Origin: Ferrovaceae bacterium
GTDB taxonomy: Bacteria; Pseudomonadota; Gammaproteobacteria; Burkholderiales; Ferrovaceae
Assembly (NCBI GenBank): GCA_027311025.1
Contig: DAICZS010000012.1
Location: 1 to 45,536, forward strand
Direction: 5' to 3'
DNA: 45,536 bases
Shown here: positions 34,162 through 41,220 of the stretch, piece after piece
How positions within the stretch are numbered: position 1 is the stretch's first letter
How the letters are laid out: the number at the start of each line of letters is the position of its first letter
Notes under the pieces: model-generated
Told to the model about the DNA's origin: nothing
Databases searched by the model: none
What the model saw: the letters and a program-made list of their open reading frames with translations, nothing else
Position numbers and translations under genes: made by a program

Positions 34162-34177
34162 CCTGCCTACGGGCAGG
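34162..34177 (+). other. Hairpin with UACG tetraloop after fabG
   Basis: CCTGCC-TACG-GGCAGG, a 6-bp stem closing the extra-stable cUNCGg-type loop, begins 4 nt after the fabG stop. No U-tract follows, so it is more likely an mRNA 3'-end stabiliser or processing boundary than a terminator. Confidence 0.5.
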
Positions 34178-34251
34178 TGATTCGGAGGGCGTGATCTGCT
34201 ACACTACGCCTGTTTTTTTGGTACACCCTATTGGAAGAAGGACCTCATCAA

Positions 34252-34491
34252 ATGTCAAATATTGAACAGCGAGTCAAGAAAATCGTTTCGGAACAACTGG
34301 GCGTCAAGGAAGAAGAAATCCAGAATTCGTCGTCCTTTGTAGACGATCTGGGGGCTGACTCGCTCGATACTGTTGAACTGGTGATGGCTTTGGAAGAAGA
34401 ATTCGAATGCGAAATTCCTGATGAAGAAGCCGAAAAAATCACGACCGTTCAACAGGCCATCGACTACGTCAATGGCCACCTCAAGTCGTAA
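34252..34491 (+). CDS. acpP: Acyl carrier protein
   Basis: A 79-residue, strongly acidic ACP. Ser37 in [18 protein letters not shown] is the phosphopantetheine attachment site. It carries the growing acyl chain between the Fab enzymes. GGAAGAAGG lies about 11 nt before ATG 34252; seven more in-frame codons upstream are not family sequence. The 94-nt gap after fabG holds a UACG-loop hairpin and a weak -10 (TACACT, ~34199-34204), so acpP may have its own promoter. A strong hairpin follows. Confidence 0.98.
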   Translation: MSNIEQRVKKIVSEQLGVKEEEIQNSSSFVDDLGADSLDTVELVMALEEEFECEIPDEEAEKITTVQQAIDYVNGHLKS

Positions 34492-34497
34492 TCCGTA

Positions 34498-34547
34498 GTC
34501 AGAACAGGCTTCACGGGCAGACACTTTGTCTGCCCTTCTGACTTTTA
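34498..34547 (+). terminator. Two-tier hairpin with U-run between acpP and fabF (likely partial terminator)
   Basis: Inner stem GGGCAGAC/GTCTGCCC (34515-34522 with 34528-34535, 5-nt loop) is nested in an outer stem GTCAGAA/TTCTGAC (34498-34504 with 34536-34542), followed by TTTTA. It fits an attenuator or a 3' stabiliser that lets acpP mRNA exceed fabF mRNA. Confidence 0.7.
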
Positions 34548-34563
34548 TGGGAGCACCGATCGC

Positions 34564-35805
34564 ATGTCACGCCGTCGCGTAGTGGTTACCGGACTGGGGA
34601 TCGTCTCCCCGGTCGGAAATACCGTTTCGGAAGCCTGGGCCAACATCAGCGCAGGAAAATCCGGAATCGGACGCATCACCCGTTTTGACCCCACCCATTT
34701 CCCCAGTCAGATTGCCGGGGAAGTCAAAAATTTTGATCCAGCCCAGTTTTTGAATCCCAAAGAAGTCCGGCGCATGGATGTGTTCATCCATTTCGGCCTG
34801 GTTGCTGCCATGGAAGCCCTCAAGGATTCAGGCATCGAGGCCCAGCCCCAGGATGCTGAACGCATGGGCGTTTGCATCGGTTCGGGCATCGGTGGCCTGC
34901 CCATGATTGCCGATACCCATGCAGCCTACCTTGAAGGAGGGGTGCGCAAGATATCCCCCTTCTTCATTCCGGGAAGCATCATCAACATGATTTCGGGCAA
35001 CCTCTCCATCATGTACGGCCTCAAGGGTCCCAATCTTGCACTGGTGACCGCCTGCACCACGGGCAACCACAGCATTGGCGAGGCAGCGCGCATCATCGAG
35101 TATGGTGATGCCGACGTCATGGTGGCTGGCGGTGCCGAATCGGCTGTGCATGAATTGGGCATTGGCGGGTTTTGCGCCGCGCGCGCGTTGAGCACGCGCA
35201 ACGACCAGCCCGAAGCGGCCAGCCGTCCATGGGACAAGGATCGCGATGGTTTTGTGATGGGCGAGGGTGCCGGGGTACTGATTCTGGAAGAACTCGAACA
35301 TGCCCGGGCACGCGGTGCAAAGATTTATTGCGAACTGACGGGCTACGGCATGAGTGCAGATGCGCACCACATCACGGCGCCCCCGGAAGATGGCGACGGG
35401 GCCCGGCGCAGCATGATCAACGCCCTGAAAAATGCGCGCTTGAACCCGGATCAGGTGGATTACATCAATGCCCATGGCACTTCCACCCCCCTGGGCGATC
35501 TGGGAGAGACCATTGCCGTGAAGCGTACTTTTGGCGACCATGCCAAAAAGGTGGCGGTGAGCTCGACCAAATCCATGACGGGCCACCTGCTGGGTGCGGC
35601 AGGCGGCATCGAGGCCGTTTTTGCCGTGCTCGCCATCCATCACAATGTGGCGCCGCCTACCATCAACCTGGATGAACCCAGCCCGGAATGCGATCTGGAT
35701 TACGTGCCCAACACGGCACGCGCCATGAAAATTGACGTGGTGCTTTCCAATTCCTTTGGCTTCGGCGGCACCAACGGTACCCTGATCTTCCAGCGTCTGC
35801 GTTAA
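34564..35805 (+). CDS. fabF: 3-oxoacyl-ACP synthase II (FabF)
   Basis: A 413-residue KAS II elongating enzyme. The triad is Cys164 (TACTTGNHSIGEA), His304 (NAHGTSTPLGD) and His341 (SMTGHLLGAAGG). The N-terminus RRVVVTGLGIVSPVGN is standard. GGGAGCACC lies before ATG 34564. It condenses malonyl-ACP with longer acyl-ACP. Next comes mltG directly; the pabC found between them in E. coli is absent. Confidence 0.97.
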   Translation: MSRRRVVVTGLGIVSPVGNTVSEAWANISAGKSGIGRITRFDPTHFPSQIAGEVKNFDPAQFLNPKEVRRMDVFIHFGLVAAMEALKDSGIEAQPQDAERMGVCIGSGIGGLPMIADTHAAYLEGGVRKISPFFIPGSIINMISGNLSIMYGLKGPNLALVTACTTGNHSIGEAARIIEYGDADVMVAGGAESAVHELGIGGFCAARALSTRNDQPEAASRPWDKDRDGFVMGEGAGVLILEELEHARARGAKIYCELTGYGMSADAHHITAPPEDGDGARRSMINALKNARLNPDQVDYINAHGTSTPLGDLGETIAVKRTFGDHAKKVAVSSTKSMTGHLLGAAGGIEAVFAVLAIHHNVAPPTINLDEPSPECDLDYVPNTARAMKIDVVLSNSFGFGGTNGTLIFQRLR

Positions 35806-35814
35806 TCCTGCACC

Positions 35815-36801
35815 GTGCGACATCCGGTCGTCATCGGTATCGTTGCTGCGCTGGCCCTATGGCTGGCAGTCTTTGCCTTGTATCCGCTAAGACTGCCAGC
35901 CATTCCTTTTCAATATGATCTCAAATCCGGCAGCACCCTGCGTTCCGTGGCCCATGAATTGAAGGAGCGGGGTGTGTTGTGGGAGCCCTGGACGTTCACG
36001 CTGGCGGGCCGCCTTCTGGGACAGCAAGGCAAGATCAAGGCGGGCAGCTATGAATGGGACGAGTCCTTGAGTGCGTGGCAGCTGCTCAACCGCATGACGC
36101 GTGGCGATTCCGTGCAAAGCGAGGCCAGACTGATTGAAGGCATGACCTTTGCCCAGTTCAGGGCTGCGCTCGATGAAAACCCGGACCTGCGCCACCTGAC
36201 CTACGGCCTGCCCGAACGGGAGGTCCTGAAACTCCTGGGAGACGACCTGGTCGCTGCCGAAGGAGCGTTTTATCCAGACACTTATTTTTTCAACAAGGGG
36301 GGTACCGACGTCGACCTCCTGAAACGAGCTCACCGGGCCATGATGCAGCGCCTGGACTCGGTCTGGCGCCATCGCGCGCCGGGGCTGCCGTACGATCAGC
36401 CCTATGCAGCCCTGATCATGGCCTCCATCATCGAAAAGGAAACGGGCAAGGCCGATGAGCGTCCGCTGATTGCCGCAGTATTCATCAATCGCCTGCAGCT
36501 GGGCATGAAGCTGCAGACAGACCCTACCGTGATTTATGGCATGGGCCCGCGCTATGAGGGCAACATTCACAAGCGCGACCTGCTTGCCGATACCCCTTAC
36601 AATACCTATACCCGCCCCGGCCTGCCGCCTACGCCCATTGCCATGCCCAGCCTTGCGGCCCTCGAGGCTGCCGTGCACCCGGCAAACTCCAGGGCGCTGT
36701 ACTTCGTCGCCAAGGGGGATGGTACGCACCAGTTTTCAGAGACGCTCGTGCAGCACAACCAGGCCGTCGTAAAATACCAACTCAAACATCGCGGACCATG
36801 A
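35815..36801 (+). CDS. mltG: Endolytic murein transglycosylase MltG
   Basis: A 328-residue YceG/MltG protein. Residues ~5-24 are an N-terminal membrane anchor; a LysM-like part follows (~30-100). The catalytic Glu207 is in MASIIEKETGKADERPLIAAVFINRL, followed by LQTDPTVIYGMG and the YNTYTRPGLPPTPIAMPS end motif. It cuts nascent peptidoglycan strands in the periplasm and sets their length. The start is GTG 35815. It overlaps tmk by 4 nt. Confidence 0.95.
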   Translation: MRHPVVIGIVAALALWLAVFALYPLRLPAIPFQYDLKSGSTLRSVAHELKERGVLWEPWTFTLAGRLLGQQGKIKAGSYEWDESLSAWQLLNRMTRGDSVQSEARLIEGMTFAQFRAALDENPDLRHLTYGLPEREVLKLLGDDLVAAEGAFYPDTYFFNKGGTDVDLLKRAHRAMMQRLDSVWRHRAPGLPYDQPYAALIMASIIEKETGKADERPLIAAVFINRLQLGMKLQTDPTVIYGMGPRYEGNIHKRDLLADTPYNTYTRPGLPPTPIAMPSLAALEAAVHPANSRALYFVAKGDGTHQFSETLVQHNQAVVKYQLKHRGP

Positions 36802-37415
36802 CCACAGGAAAATTCATTTCACTCGAAGGAATCGATGGCGCCGGCAAAAGTACCCACCTCAACCCGATAGCCGAGTGGGTGCGGGCCCGCGGCCATGAGG
36901 TGCTGGTCACCCGTGAGCCGGGAGGAACGCCCCTGGGTGAATCGCTGCGCCAGCTCCTGCTGCACCAGAGCATGGATCCGGATACCGAAGCCCTGGTCAT
37001 GTTTGCCGCGCGCCGGGAACATGTCTTGAAGGTCATCGCGCCCGCACTGCAGCGGGGGGCCTGGGTCATCAGCGACCGCTATACCGACGCAAGCTTTGCC
37101 TATCAGGGTGGTGGGCGCGGGGTGTCGCTTGCACACCTGTCTTACCTCGAGTCCTGGGTGGAAGGTGGGGTCCGTCCCCATCTCACGTTGCTGTTCGACC
37201 TCGACCCCATTGAAGCACGCAAGCGCGTGCTCAAGGGCACCCCGCATCCTGACCGATTCGAGCGCGAACAGGACGCGTTCTTCAATCAGGTACGGGCCGC
37301 CTATCTTGCGCGCGCTGCCGCCGAGCCACGGCGCTTTCACATTCTTGATTCCAGCCAGACGCCCGAAACCATTTTCGCCCAGGTGTGTCTTGCTCTCGAA
37401 GGCCTGACACGATGA
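36798..37415 (+). CDS. tmk: Thymidylate kinase
   Basis: A 205-residue dTMP kinase. The P-loop is GIDGAGKST (11-19), the DR(Y/F) motif is in ISDRYTDASFAYQGGGRG, and REPGGTPLGE is the TMP-binding segment. It makes dTDP for DNA synthesis. The start overlaps the mltG stop and the end overlaps the holB start (ATGA both times), indicating coupled translation. Confidence 0.96.
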   Translation: MTTGKFISLEGIDGAGKSTHLNPIAEWVRARGHEVLVTREPGGTPLGESLRQLLLHQSMDPDTEALVMFAARREHVLKVIAPALQRGAWVISDRYTDASFAYQGGGRGVSLAHLSYLESWVEGGVRPHLTLLFDLDPIEARKRVLKGTPHPDRFEREQDAFFNQVRAAYLARAAAEPRRFHILDSSQTPETIFAQVCLALEGLTR

Positions 37416-38401
37416 TCCACTCCTGGCAGACCGGCTTGTTTACCCGGCTCGCCAGCCGGCGACAGTCCCTGCCGCATGCCCTGTTGCTGCATGGGCGCGC
37501 GGGCCTGGGCAAGACCGACTTTGCCATGGCCCTCGCGCAAAGCCTGCTGTGCGATGCGCCCTTGGAAAACGGCGAGGCCTGCGGCCAATGTCCGGCATGC
37601 GGATGGTTTGCTGCCGGAAATCATCCCGATTTTCGCTGGGTGAGTTTGCAGGAAGAAGACGCCACCGATGAGGATGTGGCCAGCGACGCCAAGGGCAAGA
37701 AGCCCCCGACCCAGATCGGCGTGGATGCGATTCGCGCCTTGTCCGGTTTCATGACCACCAGCACGCATCGACAGGGCATGCGCATCGTGGTGATTGCCCC
37801 TGCCGACGCCCTCAATGTCAATGCGGCCAATGCGCTGCTCAAGACGCTGGAAGAGCCTCTGCCAGGAACGCTCATGATGCTGGTGAGCGACGAGCCGGGT
37901 CGGCTGCCGGCAACAATTCGCAGCCGCTGCCAGAACGTGCGATTCGACCTGCCACCCGCGGCCGAGGCCGAGGCCTGGCTGTCACGGGCAGGCGTTGAAC
38001 AGGCGTCCTTGTTTCTGGCACTGGCCGGAGGCGCTCCCCTGGAGGCCCAGCGCCTGGCAACGCAGGATGCCGGCCTTCGCCCGGCCCTGTTGCGGATGCT
38101 GTCAAACCCGGAAGCATCGTTGGTGCAGTTGTCCGAACAAGCCATCAAAATGGCCACCCCTGAGTGGATAGGCTGGTTGCAGCGCTGGGCGCATGACCTT
38201 GTGGAGCAAAAGCTGGTGGGGCAGATTCGTTACCATCTGGACTTTACCGAGGCCCTGGGACGCATGGCCCAAAAGGCGGACCTCTTTGATCTGCTGTCGT
38301 GGGAACGCCAATTGCGCGAAGCCCGGCGTCTTGCCCAGCATCCGCTCAATGCGCGCTTGTTTGCCGAGAGCTTGCTGCTGCCCGTGCTGGCCATGCGATA
38401 A
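37412..38401 (+). CDS. holB: DNA polymerase III subunit delta-prime
   Basis: A 329-residue clamp-loader subunit. It has HALLLHGRAGLGKTDFAMALAQ (a Walker A-like loop), a zinc module (CGQCPACGWFAAGNHPDF), VVIAPADALNVNAANALLKTLEEP and the LPATIRSRCQ sensor segment. Delta-prime is the stator of the loader in the replisome. ATG 37412 overlaps the tmk stop; the nine extra codons further upstream are inside tmk. No pilZ gene follows, unlike in some relatives. Confidence 0.93.
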   Translation: MIHSWQTGLFTRLASRRQSLPHALLLHGRAGLGKTDFAMALAQSLLCDAPLENGEACGQCPACGWFAAGNHPDFRWVSLQEEDATDEDVASDAKGKKPPTQIGVDAIRALSGFMTTSTHRQGMRIVVIAPADALNVNAANALLKTLEEPLPGTLMMLVSDEPGRLPATIRSRCQNVRFDLPPAAEAEAWLSRAGVEQASLFLALAGGAPLEAQRLATQDAGLRPALLRMLSNPEASLVQLSEQAIKMATPEWIGWLQRWAHDLVEQKLVGQIRYHLDFTEALGRMAQKADLFDLLSWERQLREARRLAQHPLNARLFAESLLLPVLAMR

Positions 38402-38427
38402 TCTTCTTTTTTGCAGGAAATTCATCC

Positions 38428-39195
38428 GTGTTTGTGGATTCACACTGTCATCTGGATTTTCCTGAACTGCGCGCCGATCTCCCCGCCATCGCGGCAGCCA
38501 TGGAAGCCAACAGGGTCACTCATGCGCTGTGCATCTCGGTAGAACTGGCCACCTTGCCCGCCGTTCTTGAAGTGGCAGGTTCTCATCCGCGCTGGTATGC
38601 CACGGCAGGTGTCCACCCCGACTATGAAGCAACCGAGGAACCTGGCATCGACACGCTGGTGGCCTGGGCGAGTCAGCCCAAAGTGGTTGGCATCGGCGAA
38701 ACCGGCCTGGATTACTATCGCCTCACGGGTGACCTGGAATGGCAGCGCGAACGCTTCCGAACGCATATTCGTGCTGCGCGTCAGGTGGGCAAGCCACTCA
38801 TCATCCACACCCGTGCCGCCGCCGAGGATACCCTGCGCATCATGCGCGAAGAAGGCGCCGATGCGGTAGGCGGCGTCATGCACTGCTTTACTGAAACAGA
38901 ATCCGTGGCACGCGCGGCGATGGAAATGGGGTTTCTGATATCATTTTCCGGGATCGTGACGTTCAAAAATGCACTGGCGTTAAAATCCGTGGCTCAGGCC
39001 ATTCCGTTGGACCGCATGTTGATTGAAACGGATTCACCCTACCTGGCACCAACCCCCTACCGGGGAAAAACCAACCAGCCGGCGTATGTCCGGCATGTGG
39101 CCGAGGAGATTGCCAGGCTTCGCGAAGTCGACGTTGCCCGGATAGGCGAAGAGACTTCCAACAATTTTTTTCAACTCTTCAAGGTACCCCGATGA
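38428..39195 (+). CDS. tatD: TatD-family metal-dependent DNase
   Basis: A 255-residue TatD-type hydrolase (YcfH-like by position after holB). The metal ligands include His6 and His8 (VDSHCHLDF), a Glu in GIGETGLDYYR, His residues in LIIHTRAAAEDT and VMHCFTETE, and Asp in IETDSPYLAP. The start is GTG 38428, 7 nt after AGGAAA; the open frame upstream crosses the end of holB and is not family sequence. It overlaps the cytochrome b561 gene by 4 nt. Confidence 0.92.
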   Translation: MFVDSHCHLDFPELRADLPAIAAAMEANRVTHALCISVELATLPAVLEVAGSHPRWYATAGVHPDYEATEEPGIDTLVAWASQPKVVGIGETGLDYYRLTGDLEWQRERFRTHIRAARQVGKPLIIHTRAAAEDTLRIMREEGADAVGGVMHCFTETESVARAAMEMGFLISFSGIVTFKNALALKSVAQAIPLDRMLIETDSPYLAPTPYRGKTNQPAYVRHVAEEIARLREVDVARIGEETSNNFFQLFKVPR

Positions 39196-39719
39196 ACCAG
39201 GAAAAATACAACCCAACAGCCATCACGCTGCATTGGCTGGTTGCCCTGCTGATTGCCATCGCCTTTTCCGTGGGACATTACATGGCAGATCTTGACCTGT
39301 CTCCCTGGAAGCTCAAGGTGTTTGCCTGGCACAAGTGGGTGGGCGTCACCATCTTTGCGCTGGTGGTTTTCAGAGTGCTATGGCGTGCCTCGCATACCCC
39401 TCCCGCCCTGCCTGCAGGAATGAGCAAGTTGATGAAAAACCTTTCAGCATTGGCGCATATGGCCATTTACCTGTTGATGCTGGCCATTCCCCTGACGGGT
39501 TGGCTGCATAGCTCTGCAGCAGGGGTGACGGTGGTCTATTTCAACGTACTGACGTTGCCCGATCTCGTGGGCAAGGACAAGGCACTCGCCAGTCTGTTCA
39601 AGGAAATCCATGAGTCGCTCAACTGGGCATTACTGGGTTTGGTGATTCTGCATGTGGCCGCGGCGCTCAAGCACCAGCTGGTGGATAAGGACAATCTTCT
39701 GAACAGGATGCGTTGGTAA
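39192..39719 (+). CDS. Cytochrome b561 (YceJ-like)
   Basis: A 175-residue membrane protein with four helices. Haem-ligand histidines are expected in ITLHWLVALL, FAWHKWVGV, ALAHMAIYL and LVILHVAAALKH. This bacterial b561 family passes electrons from quinol to periplasmic acceptors. It is directly followed by yceI with a 1-nt overlap; the yceJ-yceI pair is also found in E. coli, so the two products probably act together. Confidence 0.92.
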   Translation: MNQEKYNPTAITLHWLVALLIAIAFSVGHYMADLDLSPWKLKVFAWHKWVGVTIFALVVFRVLWRASHTPPALPAGMSKLMKNLSALAHMAIYLLMLAIPLTGWLHSSAAGVTVVYFNVLTLPDLVGKDKALASLFKEIHESLNWALLGLVILHVAAALKHQLVDKDNLLNRMRW

Positions 39720-40273
39720 TGAAAAACATCACACTTGGCGCGGTCCTGGTGCTTGCGGCCCTATGGACTCTGGGCGAGGCAATCGCGGGCGGCATCATCG
39801 CAGATAAAAGCAGCATCACCTTTGTGGGCAAGCAGATGGGAGCCCCGGTGGAAGGACGGTTCACGCGTTTTGACGCCGACATTGTCTTCACCCCGGTAAA
39901 ACTTGCGCAAAGTCATGCCAGGGTCAGCATCGACCTTGGCAGCATCGACCTCGCTTCTGACGAATCTGAAAGCGAAATCAAGGGCAAGAGCTGGTTTAAC
40001 GTGGCAGCCTTTCCCAAGGCGGTTTTCGAGTCCACGGCCTTCCGCGCCCTCGGAGGAGACCGCTTTGAAGTCAGTGGCCGGCTCAGCATCAAGGGCATCA
40101 CCCGAGACCTCGTGGTTCCCATGCAGTTCCGTACGGTTGCAGGGGTGCAAACGGCTGAAGGCAGCATCGAGCTGCACCGTTCCGATTTCAAAGTGGGCGA
40201 AGGCGTCTGGGCTGATCCGGATTCGGTGGCCGAAGCGGTGCAGGTTCGCTTCAAGATGGCGCTCAAATCCTAA
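39719..40273 (+). CDS. yceI: YceI family periplasmic protein
   Basis: A 184-residue YceI lipocalin-like protein. Residues 1-21 form a Sec signal peptide. The mature part shows the family pattern: DKSSITFVGKQMG near its start, VEGRFTRFDADIVF, SIDLGSIDLASDE, KSWFNVAAFPKAVFES and a LSIKGITRDLVVP strand. YceI binds isoprenoid lipids such as polyprenyl or ubiquinone-type molecules. ATG 39719 overlaps the b561 stop; TTG 39713 is the alternative. Confidence 0.93.
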   Translation: MKNITLGAVLVLAALWTLGEAIAGGIIADKSSITFVGKQMGAPVEGRFTRFDADIVFTPVKLAQSHARVSIDLGSIDLASDESESEIKGKSWFNVAAFPKAVFESTAFRALGGDRFEVSGRLSIKGITRDLVVPMQFRTVAGVQTAEGSIELHRSDFKVGEGVWADPDSVAEAVQVRFKMALKS

Positions 40274-40308
40274 GTTTCAACATGCATCCCTTTCAGGAGT
40301 CTGTTTCG

Positions 40309-41220
40309 ATGGCCGATATTTCCTCCTCCAAAACGGCAGTGGCTTTTCTGGGTCTGGGTGTCATGGGTTTTCCCATGGCTGGGCATCTGCACGGACGCGG
40401 CCATCAGGTGACGGTGTACAACCGTACCGCCGACAAGGCGCAACGGTGGGCTGACAGCCACCAGGGCGGGCGTTGCGCAGCCACCCCGGCCGCTGCTGCT
40501 GCTGCGGCACAAGTGGTGTTCATGTGCGTTGGTAACGACAATGACCTGCGCAGTGTGGTCTATGGTCCCCAGGGCGCGCTGGCGGGATTGCAGTCTGGCA
40601 CCATCCTGGTGGACCACACCACGGCCTCCGCAGAAGTGGCCCGCGAACTGGCACAGGCCTGCGCCCGCCAGGGCGTCCATTTCATCGATGCCCCTGTCTC
40701 CGGAGGCCAGGTGGGCGCTGAAAAAGGGCAGCTCACCATCATGTGTGGTGGTGATGAAGCGGTGTTCAAACAGGCCGAGCCCCTGATGATGGCCTATGCC
40801 AAGGCGGTCACCCTGATGGGTGCGACTGGCTCCGGACAACTGACCAAGATGGTTAACCAGATCTGTATTGCCGGCCTGCTGCAAGGGCTTGCCGAAGCAC
40901 TCAATTTCGCCGATCGTGCCGGGCTTGAAGTGCCGCGCGTGCTCGACGTCATTTCCAAGGGGGCAGCGCAGTCCTGGCAAATGGATAATCGTGGCCGTAC
41001 CATGGCACAGGACCAGTTTGATTTTGGCTTTGCCGTAGACTGGATGCGCAAGGATCTGGGGCTGGTCATTGCCGAAGGCAAAAACAACGGCGCACTATTG
41101 CCCATGACGGCACTGGTGGACCAGTTCTATGCCGAAGTCCAGGGCATGGGGGGAGGGCGCTGGGATACTTCCAGCCTGATCCGGCGTTTCAGACAACGCA
41201 AGGCAGGTACTGCATCATGA
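40309..41220 (+). CDS. NAD(P)-dependent beta-hydroxyacid dehydrogenase (glyoxylate/succinic semialdehyde reductase-like)
   Basis: A 303-residue protein of the 3-hydroxyisobutyrate dehydrogenase family. The Rossmann motif GLGVMG is at 15-20, with VYNRT (36-40) suggesting NADPH. DHTTAS (102-107), DAPVSGGQVGAEKG (127-140) and catalytic Lys180 (GQLTKMVNQ) follow. The FMCVGNDNDLRSVV pattern resembles the glyoxylate reductase branch. CAGGAG 9 nt before ATG 40309 decides the start over ATG 40282. It overlaps the next gene by 4 nt. Confidence 0.9.
   Translation: MADISSSKTAVAFLGLGVMGFPMAGHLHGRGHQVTVYNRTADKAQRWADSHQGGRCAATPAAAAAAAQVVFMCVGNDNDLRSVVYGPQGALAGLQSGTILVDHTTASAEVARELAQACARQGVHFIDAPVSGGQVGAEKGQLTIMCGGDEAVFKQAEPLMMAYAKAVTLMGATGSGQLTKMVNQICIAGLLQGLAEALNFADRAGLEVPRVLDVISKGAAQSWQMDNRGRTMAQDQFDFGFAVDWMRKDLGLVIAEGKNNGALLPMTALVDQFYAEVQGMGGGRWDTSSLIRRFRQRKAGTAS

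Noticed and set aside
34828-35823. 331-codon minus-strand frame opposite fabF
   Set aside because: Shadow of fabF, caused by high GC at third positions.
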